Below are positions 55,329-63,290 of a DNA stretch of 64,000 nt, piece after piece. Under the pieces are notes generated by a model that was not told the DNA's origin, did no database searches, and saw only the letters and a program-made list of their open reading frames with translations. The position numbers and the translations under genes are program-made. Within the stretch, counting starts at the first letter, position 1. Each line of letters opens with the position of its first letter. Where the stretch lies: assembly GCF_001875725.1 (NCBI RefSeq), contig NZ_MLCQ01000019.1, forward strand, positions 124,001 through 188,000, read 5' to 3'. The stretch is from Corynebacterium sp. NML140438. Lineage in GTDB: Bacteria; Actinomycetota; Actinomycetes; Mycobacteriales; Mycobacteriaceae.

Positions 55329-56064
55329 ATGTTTCTTCCTTCTTCCCGAGGGTCTGAGTGTCCAGAAAGCCATGTCCGTGCCTCTTCAGGCCAACGCACA
55401 GACCTTTTCCGAAACTAAACAATATCGCCAGGAATGCGCCGTCCCAGAAATTCTCTCCCCACGAGAAAGCTGCCCTATTCCATCTACATTCAGCGCGAAT
55501 TTCATCCCCACCCAGCCACGCTGCACCGATACGACCCTTCGCCCCCTAAAGCCCTTCGCCTTTTCATCCAGTTAAAGCACTTTAAGAATTGAGTGATAAC
55601 ACCCCAGTTCCTTTCGGCTTTCAAGATTTAGACACAAGAGAAGCGATCAGAATTTCTCCTATCTCGAAAGAAATGAAACCCCCGCGCACTTCATCGACAC
55701 GCAAACGTAGCGCACACGGCATACACGACGATCCCCCACTTCCGACACCTTGTCTGCAGCCTCTAGCACGAGTTCTTCCCGGAGTTTTCTCGAACAAAGA
55801 TCAGCTCAAGTATCCGCTGGAAGTATTCCAGCACAGCGTCAACCCCCTAGATAGGGGCGTTCTAATGGTTGATACAACTTGGCGCTGAGACAGGCCGACA
55901 GAAACTCGCAGCGCTTCCCCAGCGCGTCGCTGACTATAAGGCTTGAAAGCTCAATCCCGGACAAACCCCTTCCAACCAATTGCCCCAACGCCACGCTCCA
56001 CGGCCAACGCAGCACATAATTCACGCCACGCGTCGTCTCCTTAACGTCACAGGAGGAGGGATTA
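55329..56064. other. Long intergenic region upstream of giant surface protein 5
   Basis: No convincing gene. Short frames here (for example 55589-55888 plus, 55839-56078 minus) have no recognisable domain or ribosome-binding site. On the plus strand GGTTGATACAACTT at about 55868-55881 resembles the promoter box of giant proteins 2-4 but points away from them. A C/G hairpin CCCCTAGATAGGGG lies at about 55844-55857. The region is lower in GC than its surroundings. Confidence 0.5.
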
Positions 56065-56529
56065 TTAGGCGTTTTCACTACGAAGGCGCTGCCTAATATC
56101 GCCTACAAAGCGACTTTCAGTCTCGAGTGAAAAGCGGGCATGCATCAGTTGGCGACTACGAGTCAACGCCACCTGTTCATATTTACAAACAGCGAAGAGC
56201 TGTGGAAGGGCGATATCACAGACAAACGTTTCCCATGTACCCAAATCGAATTGGGGACTATCCTCTCGTTTCTCCCATACGCCTTCAGCCTGAACGGTGT
56301 AGTACACCTTCGTCGGTTCATTTAAAGCAAGATTTAACTGAATCTTGACGAAATCTTGCGAGTTTGCCTCCTTGAGCGTCGGGAATTGCGCTCCAAGACT
56401 CAATGGAGCCTTCCCATTAGGGTCAGGTCTGTTCGGCGCTGAAAACACTGCCGCTGCAGGCGTATTAAAAGTCGCGTGGCTGAAGAACCTGTTCGACAGT
56501 TCATAAATATTTTGGACCACCCAAATCAC
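56065..56529 (-). CDS. SecB-like chaperone of a toxin-antitoxin-chaperone module
   Basis: 154 residues starting at a GTG that overlaps the TGA stop of the HTH gene (GTGA), so translation is coupled. The pattern fits the SecB fold: strands FVKIQLNLAL and KVYYTVQAEGVW, then a helix-type segment TWETFVCDIALPQLFAVCKYEQVALT. The latter resembles the SecB stretch where a final long helix follows a LFPYxRE-like motif (here LFAVCKYEQ). Similarity is weak and the call rests on pattern plus gene order (toxin, antitoxin, chaperone), the order of Rv1955-Rv1956-Rv1957 in M. tuberculosis. Its expected role is to bind and stabilise the antitoxin. Confidence 0.55.
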   Translation of the reverse strand: MIWVVQNIYELSNRFFSHATFNTPAAAVFSAPNRPDPNGKAPLSLGAQFPTLKEANSQDFVKIQLNLALNEPTKVYYTVQAEGVWEKREDSPQFDLGTWETFVCDIALPQLFAVCKYEQVALTRSRQLMHARFSLETESRFVGDIRQRLRSENA

Positions 56530-56963
56530 CCCTGTGCTGATTGTGGATCTGCAGTGACGTAGTCTTCAAACTCAAGCGCGAGCTCATCATCTTCGCTGAC
56601 AAATTCAACATCGTAGGTGGTCCCTCCCGCATCGTACTGCGCTCGCCGGGCACGCTCCTGCATGATGGTCGGATATGAGTCACGCTTATAAACGACGATA
56701 CTCACGAAACCTTCTATCGCCTCCGCATAGTCCGCCAAAGTTTGAAGCTGCAAGTTAGGCACAGGATTGATGGATTCAATTTGGCTCACTCTCGCCTTGG
56801 ACAATCCCCCCATACGCTCGCCCACCACTTCTTGTGACAAGCCACGCTCCTTACGCAAGGTCCGCATACTATGGATAAGTTCAATAAAAACTTCCTGTTG
56901 ATCAATGCCAGCCTTGTCCGCTTCATACAGCTGATCGAGTATGTTTTCCACTTCTACATTCAT
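56526..56963 (-). CDS. XRE/HigA-type antitoxin with C-terminal extension
   Basis: 145 residues from the ATG giving MNVEVENILD. A Cro/CI-type helix-turn-helix covers about 32-86: MRTLRKERGLSQEVVGERM, then LSKARVSQIESI as recognition helix. An N-terminal helical part precedes it. After the domain comes a 60-residue extension (VYKRDSYPTI, YDAGGTTYDVEF, then acidic DDELALEFEDY). In TAC systems such an extension is the chaperone-addiction segment that makes the antitoxin depend on the SecB-like partner. Expected to bind DNA at its own promoter and neutralise the toxin encoded just upstream. Confidence 0.72.
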   Translation of the reverse strand: MNVEVENILDQLYEADKAGIDQQEVFIELIHSMRTLRKERGLSQEVVGERMGGLSKARVSQIESINPVPNLQLQTLADYAEAIEGFVSIVVYKRDSYPTIMQERARRAQYDAGGTTYDVEFVSEDDELALEFEDYVTADPQSAQG

Positions 56964-56986
56964 CTCCAACCCAAGCAAGTCAACAT

Positions 56987-57015
56987 ATAGCTTAACCTAT
57001 TGGCATTGTAGCCAA
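56987..57015. promoter_or_regulatory. Two small palindromes before the antitoxin gene
   Basis: ATAG-N6-CTAT (about 56987-57000) and TTGGC-N6-GCCAA (57000-57015) are perfect dyads with 6-bp spacers in the 57-bp gap between toxin and antitoxin genes. They are candidate operators for the HTH protein. HigA of M. tuberculosis is known to bind a dyad upstream of its own genes. Confidence 0.4.
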
Positions 57016-57020
57016 ATTGC

Positions 57021-57617
57021 CTAACTAAAATACATAGTGGGGCTGGGCGGTCTGACCTGACTCTTTTCATCGGCCGCAAACCGCGTGACCGAAACCATGG
57101 CATCCGCGATATCCTTCGTCTGTCGGCCTCGTCTTACCCGATTTTTCGTGCCACCACCACACACAATAACCCGGTTGCGAGGCTTTCCGTCTAGATCGGA
57201 GACATCACTGAAGTAAATTCGGTGTGCCGACGCCGGATTGTCATGCTGGCTATATAGCTCTCCCATCCAAACCAAGCTCACATCCCCAGGCAATTGCGCT
57301 GGATCGACCTTATCCCCAACAGGAATGCGATGATCCCCATTTTCGCCCAGCGCCGAGTCCGAAAGTCCCACATTATCTGACTCGTCAAGACAACTACCGG
57401 GCCTGTTAAGCCAACGAATTTTGGCGATGAACTCCCTACTGACCTTCGTATATTGGCGCGGGGCCTTTCGGCCTATCTCGAGCCACTTGATGTAGTCCTC
57501 AAAGCCCTTGGTGACGCACCAACGATCACCGCCGTCATCACAGTGCTCTGTCGGGATGTAACAATGGGGCTGATCACAAAACGGCGGCTGATCGGGTTCA
57601 AAAGAATTTTGGGACAT
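57021..57617 (-). CDS. HigB/RelE-like toxin candidate with N-terminal Cys cluster
   Basis: 198 residues from the ATG giving MSQNSFEPDQ; a GTG two codons upstream is possible. The C-terminal part (about 113-182) has VSLVWMGELYSQ, HRIYFSDVSDLDGKPRNRVIVCGG and TKNR, followed by QTKDIADAMVSV. This strand-strand-helix order and the basic residues resemble the end of HigB/Gp49-type mRNA-cleaving toxins. It is longer than usual (HigB is about 100-125). The N-terminus holds Cys14, Cys19, Cys26 and Cys34, which could bind zinc. Gene order toxin then antitoxin is the HigBA type. No close family match is claimed. Confidence 0.5.
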   Translation of the reverse strand: MSQNSFEPDQPPFCDQPHCYIPTEHCDDGGDRWCVTKGFEDYIKWLEIGRKAPRQYTKVSREFIAKIRWLNRPGSCLDESDNVGLSDSALGENGDHRIPVGDKVDPAQLPGDVSLVWMGELYSQHDNPASAHRIYFSDVSDLDGKPRNRVIVCGGGTKNRVRRGRQTKDIADAMVSVTRFAADEKSQVRPPSPTMYFS

Positions 57618-57738
57618 AAGCACATACTAAGGTGCGTACGCCCCACTATCCACTAATAATTCGAACACAATTTCGAGATGGTTCGGACCCAAAGGCTCAG
57701 CCCGGTAGTGGTGCGCACGTTCACGCCGGAACCGCCCA

Positions 57739-60700
57739 CTACTTCTTACTGCTCAGCCCGTCCTTAGTCACCTCTGGCCCACACTGCGTGTAGATCAGAA
57801 TGCTCAGTGCCACGCCGAATGCCAGCAGGCCCGCGCCCGCCAGCGCAATCTCAGGGTTGTTCGCACCCGACTGGCCAGCGGGACCAACCAAGTCAGCCAT
57901 CGCCTTGCGCACTGGCGCCATCGCCTGCTTCACGGCGGGGACCTCCTGCGCCGCAATACCAAGCGGCATCAGCAACAACAGCGGTACCCCGGCAGCCACG
58001 GAAACCGCGATACACTTCTCCACTTCCCAACGCTTCGGGTCCTCAGCTGGGGCCGATGTGGTTGGAGTAGCCGCAGAGTTCGTCGCGGTTGGCTGCTCGG
58101 GCTGCGCGGACGTAGTTGGCGTCGGGGCTGGGGCAGCAAATGGGTTCGTGTGCTGTTCCAACTCGTCGACGTTGGACACGCCGTCGCCGTCGGCGTCCGC
58201 TGTGCGGTCGAGTAGTGGGTGCTTGTGGGCGTCGACAAGCTCGAAGGCTGCTGTGGCGAGCTCGACGCGGCCGTCCTCGTGCTCGACGATGACGTTGACC
58301 GCCGGGCGAAGCACGTGCTGGAAATCCACCGCGAACTGCGCCCACACCGGCGGGCGCAACTGCACGACACCATCGCGGGCACTGCCGTAGGCTTCCTCGA
58401 ACAGCGCCGCAAGGAACTCCTGCGACGGCGCGACCGCGTGGATCTGGCCTGTGTCCTCATCCAAGGAGAACTCCCAGCCGTGCGCGCCGGCAGGGGCGTG
58501 CATCTCGTAGCTGCGTACCAGCGCCAGCGAGTCAGCGAACGGGTCGCGCGTCACCGCGCTCCCGCCCATGTCAACCGGCACGCGACCGAGGGCGCTGTTC
58601 GGGTCCGCGTAGTTCGCACGGGCATCCGACGGCGGGATCGGAGATGCCTTCGTACTGGTAGGCACCGGTGTGGTCCCCGGCGCGGTCGCAGGTGTGGTCA
58701 CGGTGGTAGTCGGCGCAGAGGAAGCCGGCGGTGGTGCCACCTTCGTCGGTGCCGACGTGGTAGTAGTCGCTGGTGCCGTCGACGTCGGGGCGGTCGCCGT
58801 CGGCGCCGCTGTCGTGGTGGTCGGCGCGGCCACGCGCACACGCACCGGGATCACATCCGAGGAACCGTCCTTGTAGCGCACCGTGATATCGAAGACCTCG
58901 GTGCCCGGGGTTGCGTCCTTCGGCGCGTGCAGCTCCACTGCGTCGCCCTCGACAGTGATGCCCCAATCCAACGGGCCGCTCACGGTGACGTCCGTTCCCT
59001 TGGGCAGGGTGTCGCCCTGGTTGCGGATCATGACGTCCTGGCCAGGATGCGTCGTTGTGCCCTGGTACTTCGGCACATAGAGGTCCGCGATGTTCTCCGT
59101 GACGCGAACAGGGATCCGGCCGATCACCTCACCCGTTGAAAGCGCAGAGACCACAATCTCGTAGTCGTCGCCGGGTGGGGTCTCCACTGGCACGGTCAGG
59201 TACATCGCACCAGAATCCAAATCTAGCTCTACTGAGGCACCCTCAACAGCAACGCCGTCCACGCCAACGCGCTCCAGGCGGGCCTGCGCGTTCCCGGCGT
59301 GCTCCACCGTCGGCACGAGTCGCTCCTGCTGAGCACCCGCCGCCACTGACTGCTGCTCAACAGTGCTCAGTACCGGCAACGGCATACGCAAGCGGACCTT
59401 CGCCACACCATGCACCGGATCCTCGTACGGGACGTGCGCCACCACAGGAACCTCAACATCGGCGAGCTGGCGGTGCGACACATCGACCGTAAGTTCGCCG
59501 GAGTCGGCGTCGATAGATACTCCAGGCACCGGACGTTCCAACTCGAACTGTGCGCCCTCGAAAGTAAGCTGCTCACGCTGCTTCGTCGCGAGGTCATCAA
59601 ACGTCGGCGACGAGAACTGCGCCGACTGACCAGGTTCGACCTGCTGCTCCTTGTACTCCAACACGTAGTGCGCCACGTGCGGCACGAACGTCGCAATCGC
59701 GGCCGCAACCGGACGCGACCCAATCTCCTCCGTACCCTCCGTGTTATAGCGGCGAATCTTGCTACTCGGATCCAGCATCTCCACCGGGATCTCAATGCGC
59801 TCGCCAACCTGGTCCAGGCGCGGCGTAAAACGCACCACACCCTCATCGTCCACGCTCACCTGGGACGCATCAATCCCGAACGGCAACGAACCCAGCTGGA
59901 ACTCCGCACGCTCCGGTTTCTCCTCCACAGCGTCCGAAGCCGGGTTATCGAAGCTCGGCGTCGCCACCGCCTGCCTACCGACGGCCGCCTCCGCCGGCTC
60001 CCCGTACTCCAAATACATATGCGTTACCGCAAACGAATCCTGCGCCAACATCGCCTCAATGTTGCCAACATCCGCAGCGTAAAACAGGCGAGCAATATAC
60101 GTATCGCCCTGCCGCGCATCATCGGGCACCTTGAAGCCACACGACTCGATGCGCGCCTGCTCATCCGGCTTCGTCACCGGGCACTCGTGTACACGCGAAC
60201 CATCATCGTCGTACCACACGATCTGGTACTCCAGCCCCTTCGAAATCGGCACACCCGAACCAAACGTATGCACTGTCTCCCCCGGAGACGCCCAGTTATT
60301 AAACGTATTCCGCTTCTCCACGTGGAACTTCAAGGGGGCCGTCGATAAGGCGTACCGCGGCGAGCTCACCAACGTCGAACCCGCGTACGCCGAACCAGCC
60401 GAAAGCTTCAGCCACGGCACATCCGAACCCGACCAATAGTCAAAATTACCGCCAGGCCCCGGGCCACCCCAATACCCCAGCGCCCACGGATGCAGCGCGC
60501 CAACGTTATTCGGCAACTCCTTGCCGTCCGGGGTCAAAATCGAAACAAAGGACCAATCCCAGTTAATATGCTTCGAATACATATTGCCCTTGGCCCACGA
60601 GCCCTCGTCCCACGACTCCGCAACCCGGTGATGCCAACTGCCGACCAGGCCAGCACCATCAAACGAATTACCGTAGGTACCGCGCCAGTACAGGCTGAAG

Positions 60701-61842
60701 TCGCCGTTCTCGTCTGTCCTGGTCATCGCCGTCTCAGCGATCCAGGACTGGTCCTTCGCAACCTGCTCATTAATCCAAAGCTGCAACTGCTTCTCATCAT
60801 CCGGTGTCCACGAAAGACCCCGAACCTTCTTGCCGAAGCGCTCCCTACCGTACGCAAGGACCTTCTCGACGGCCTCATCCGACAAATACGACCCAACCAC
60901 CAGCATCCCGGCAGCCCCAGCATCCCCCGAATTATTCGTCATCGACTCCTGATAACGCCTGTTAAACGGCGTATCCACCGTATTCCAAAACATCTGCCCC
61001 GTATACACGCCAAACGGGGTGCCCGAGCCCTCGTTTGCAACCCACTTCGAGCGGTCCAACAAATGCTGCGCAGTGTTCCGCCGGTCCTGGTAGGCAACGA
61101 AGAAACCGTTCACCTTGCCGCCGCGCCACCAACCATTCGTCTCATACGACGGCGTCACGTTCCCCAACCAATTCGTCGGCGGCACAATACCCGCAGGCTG
61201 GTGAATCAAGCGATAATCATCCCGCACGCTCTCCGGCAACTCCACCCACACACGCAGCTTCTCACGCAACTGATCACGCCCACGATCCCCCGAACCAACA
61301 CCAATCGTCGCATCCGCCAAAAACTCACGCTCCACCCCACGCGCATCCACATACGGCTGCAGCTTCAGCGAAAAGTTCCCGTTCTCATCCACCTCCGTAT
61401 AAAACGTCGGCGACGAATGCTCCGTATACACACCCTCATACCACTGCGCGAACACACGAATCGGCTCCCGACGCACCGGCGCCCACGTCCCCGGATGCAA
61501 CGCCGGAATCAAATTCCCCGCGCCATCATCCACCATCACCGGCCGGCCCAGCGGCTCCCCCTTGCGGTTCGTCAACACCTTCGCCGACGCATTCACCGTC
61601 CGCGCTGAACGAGCCACCTCCACCGGCAACTTCACCGAACCATTCACCGTCGCCGGATCATCCGGATTCCCCGGCGAAAACAACGCCTCCGTCGAATGCA
61701 ACGCCTGCGCATAATCCGGCGCCACCACATCCAAAAACGGTTTCGCTGCACCCACATCAACCTGCGCCGACGCCCGCGGCACCACAATTGACGACGCCAC
61801 CATCGCGGCAACCACCGCCATACCCAACCGGGACGTGTTCAT
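57739..61842 (-). CDS. Giant surface protein 6 (divergent anchor, Thr-rich linker)
   Basis: 1367 residues from the ATG giving MNTSRLGMAVV, with GGAG 10 bp upstream. The signal peptide ends ASAQVD and differs from the RRGTSI type. The head (IRVFAQWYEGVY, SPTFYTEVDENGNFSLKLQP, LRVWVELPE) is a distant match to proteins 2 and 5. Several YPDG-like and Ig-like domains follow, then a Thr/Pro/Ala-rich linker (about 1000-1070). A divergent long domain ends in DADGDGVSNVDE (about 1213) and HTNPFAAP. The anchor begins CIAVSVAAGVPLLLLMPLGIA, and a second hydrophobic helix ends LSILIYTQC. Only the two Cys and the Leu-Pro-Leu core are kept. No poly-G tract is upstream. Confidence 0.85.
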   Translation of the reverse strand: MNTSRLGMAVVAAMVASSIVVPRASAQVDVGAAKPFLDVVAPDYAQALHSTEALFSPGNPDDPATVNGSVKLPVEVARSARTVNASAKVLTNRKGEPLGRPVMVDDGAGNLIPALHPGTWAPVRREPIRVFAQWYEGVYTEHSSPTFYTEVDENGNFSLKLQPYVDARGVEREFLADATIGVGSGDRGRDQLREKLRVWVELPESVRDDYRLIHQPAGIVPPTNWLGNVTPSYETNGWWRGGKVNGFFVAYQDRRNTAQHLLDRSKWVANEGSGTPFGVYTGQMFWNTVDTPFNRRYQESMTNNSGDAGAAGMLVVGSYLSDEAVEKVLAYGRERFGKKVRGLSWTPDDEKQLQLWINEQVAKDQSWIAETAMTRTDENGDFSLYWRGTYGNSFDGAGLVGSWHHRVAESWDEGSWAKGNMYSKHINWDWSFVSILTPDGKELPNNVGALHPWALGYWGGPGPGGNFDYWSGSDVPWLKLSAGSAYAGSTLVSSPRYALSTAPLKFHVEKRNTFNNWASPGETVHTFGSGVPISKGLEYQIVWYDDDGSRVHECPVTKPDEQARIESCGFKVPDDARQGDTYIARLFYAADVGNIEAMLAQDSFAVTHMYLEYGEPAEAAVGRQAVATPSFDNPASDAVEEKPERAEFQLGSLPFGIDASQVSVDDEGVVRFTPRLDQVGERIEIPVEMLDPSSKIRRYNTEGTEEIGSRPVAAAIATFVPHVAHYVLEYKEQQVEPGQSAQFSSPTFDDLATKQREQLTFEGAQFELERPVPGVSIDADSGELTVDVSHRQLADVEVPVVAHVPYEDPVHGVAKVRLRMPLPVLSTVEQQSVAAGAQQERLVPTVEHAGNAQARLERVGVDGVAVEGASVELDLDSGAMYLTVPVETPPGDDYEIVVSALSTGEVIGRIPVRVTENIADLYVPKYQGTTTHPGQDVMIRNQGDTLPKGTDVTVSGPLDWGITVEGDAVELHAPKDATPGTEVFDITVRYKDGSSDVIPVRVRVAAPTTTTAAPTATAPTSTAPATTTTSAPTKVAPPPASSAPTTTVTTPATAPGTTPVPTSTKASPIPPSDARANYADPNSALGRVPVDMGGSAVTRDPFADSLALVRSYEMHAPAGAHGWEFSLDEDTGQIHAVAPSQEFLAALFEEAYGSARDGVVQLRPPVWAQFAVDFQHVLRPAVNVIVEHEDGRVELATAAFELVDAHKHPLLDRTADADGDGVSNVDELEQHTNPFAAPAPTPTTSAQPEQPTATNSAATPTTSAPAEDPKRWEVEKCIAVSVAAGVPLLLLMPLGIAAQEVPAVKQAMAPVRKAMADLVGPAGQSGANNPEIALAGAGLLAFGVALSILIYTQCGPEVTKDGLSSKK

Positions 61843-61927
61843 GCGCAGACAACTCCATCTCCAAAAAAGATTGCAGCAATCTGTCAATTAAACCAGAAAA
61901 CTAGGCCATATCCAAGACGGCTTTGAG

Positions 61928-63055
61928 CTACAAGCGTGACGCCGCCAACGTCGCCCGGTCCCGCGCCTCCTGCGCTGACTCACCCGTCGACGTCACCACC
62001 GCAGCACCATCCACAAAGCGCACACCCGTCTCCGCGACCGACATCGCTTTCGCAAGGCCAGCCACGCTCGGTGCCGCGCCCTCCACCAGGACCATCGCGC
62101 CTGGGCTGACCAACGTGGCGTCAATAGGCAGACCAATCACCGCCCGCGCGTGCAGCGAGCACTGGTTCAGGCGCTGCGTCGCGCGTGTCAACAACCCATC
62201 CAACGACGGGCGCGGCCGCGCATCCGAAAAGTACACGTCATCCCCCGCCACAAACATCTCCACCGCATACAACCCCTGCCCGCCGAGCGCCCCCGTGATC
62301 CGCGCCGCAATCGACCTCGCATTCCCCGCCGCAGCCTCCGACAACACCGCAGGCTGCCACGCCTCCACCAGACGGCCACCCTCATGGCGCGTACCGATCG
62401 GCTCACAGAACCACGTCGCCAACTCACCCGTCGCCGGATCCACCGAACGAGCCGCCAAAATCGTCAGCTCAAAATCAAACTCAATGAAGCGCTCCACGAC
62501 CACGGGACCCTCCGGGTCCACCTCTAGAGCTGTTTCCCACGCTGTGGTTACCTCCGCGTGGAGTTCCTCCTCGTTCCGCAGCACCGTCTGGCCCTGCCCC
62601 TCCGAAGACCTCCCCGGCTTCACGACGACCGGCAAACCCAACCGCAACGCCGCCTCCTCCAGCTCCTCTGGCGACCGCACGAACTCGCAGCGCAACGTCG
62701 GCAGCCCCAGGGAATCCGTCGCCGTCGCACGCACGCCCTCACGCGAACTGCACAACTCCTGCGCCCCCACCGACGGCGACACAATCGACCCGGCGCGCTC
62801 CTCCAGTTCCTTAAGCACCTCCGGGTCCACCCCGGCGCCCGCCACCGTCAACGACGGATACCGCTGCTGCATGTCTTCCGCGTCTATTTCAGCGGTGCGC
62901 AGGTGCGTCACGTCGAACCCGAGCTGCCGAAACGACCACGCGAGTTCCTCCTCCACCACGCTGTCCCCCAGCACGAGCACCTGGCGAGGATCACACCTCA
63001 AATCCCGTGCCGGGTCAAGCTGAGTGATAGGCTGCTGGGGTTTCTCTGCGTTCAT
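61928..63055 (-). CDS. purT: PurT-like ATP-grasp protein (formate-dependent GAR transformylase homologue)
   Basis: 375 residues from the ATG giving MNAEKPQQPITQL; an ATG four codons upstream is possible, and the longer frame to 63220 is unlikely. After a Rossmann-like start (VLVLGDSVVEEELAWSFRQ), the ATP-grasp region has VVVKPGRSSEGQGQTVL and VVVERFIEFDFELTILAAR. It continues with GQGLYAVEMFVAGDDVYFSD and RPRPSLDGLLT, aligning with the PurT motifs. PurT makes formyl-GAR from GAR, formate and ATP in purine synthesis. The sequence is divergent: canonical RPHDTG reads RPRPSLDG here, so the metal/substrate pocket may be altered. The position next to purA fits a purine role. Confidence 0.7.
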   Translation of the reverse strand: MNAEKPQQPITQLDPARDLRCDPRQVLVLGDSVVEEELAWSFRQLGFDVTHLRTAEIDAEDMQQRYPSLTVAGAGVDPEVLKELEERAGSIVSPSVGAQELCSSREGVRATATDSLGLPTLRCEFVRSPEELEEAALRLGLPVVVKPGRSSEGQGQTVLRNEEELHAEVTTAWETALEVDPEGPVVVERFIEFDFELTILAARSVDPATGELATWFCEPIGTRHEGGRLVEAWQPAVLSEAAAGNARSIAARITGALGGQGLYAVEMFVAGDDVYFSDARPRPSLDGLLTRATQRLNQCSLHARAVIGLPIDATLVSPGAMVLVEGAAPSVAGLAKAMSVAETGVRFVDGAAVVTSTGESAQEARDRATLAASRL

Positions 63056-63126
63056 AGAGGTCAGCATATTCAGCTGCGTATGTGGCGGGCAAACTTGAAG
63101 GGGGATGGTGTGCTCTCGAGCGAAGT

Positions 63127-63196
63127 CGGGAAATTGTGAACAGATTTGCTTGTGCGCGTGGTCACAAAAAGCGCAATTCTGTTCACGATTTTCCGA
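63127..63196. promoter_or_regulatory. Long inverted repeat upstream of purT-like gene
   Basis: Arms of about 24 nt (63127-63150 and 63172-63196) match at roughly 20 positions, with the perfect core GTGAACAGA at 63136-63144 and TCTGTTCAC at 63178-63186. It lies about 80-140 bp upstream of the purT-like start. It could be a regulator-binding dyad or a stem-loop in the leader. Confidence 0.5.
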
Positions 63197-63242
63197 ATAA
63201 AGTTGAGAGGCATATATCAACCCCTCGGCTCAAACAAGAAGA

Positions 63243-63267
63243 GGACCTGGGAGCGTCTCCCAGGTCC
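63243..63267 (-). terminator. Terminator of purA
   Basis: GGACCTGGGAG and CTCCCAGGTCC are perfectly complementary with a 3-base loop. On the minus strand TCTTCTTGTTTG follows. It lies 24 bp past the purA stop codon. Confidence 0.85.
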
Positions 63268-63290
63268 CGATCTTCGGAGGAAGCAGGAAG

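Noticed and set aside
55589..55888. Plus-strand frame of 99 codons in the 55.3-56.1 kb gap
   Set aside because: No recognisable domain, no ribosome-binding site and no neighbour support it.
55839..56078. Minus-strand frame of 79 codons after the chaperone-like gene
   Set aside because: It overlaps the end of the 154-aa gene and has no recognisable features or start signal.
29138..61842. Sortase LPXTG anchors on the giant proteins
   Set aside because: No LPXTG-like motif with hydrophobic helix and basic tail is seen at any C-terminus, and no sortase gene is in the window.
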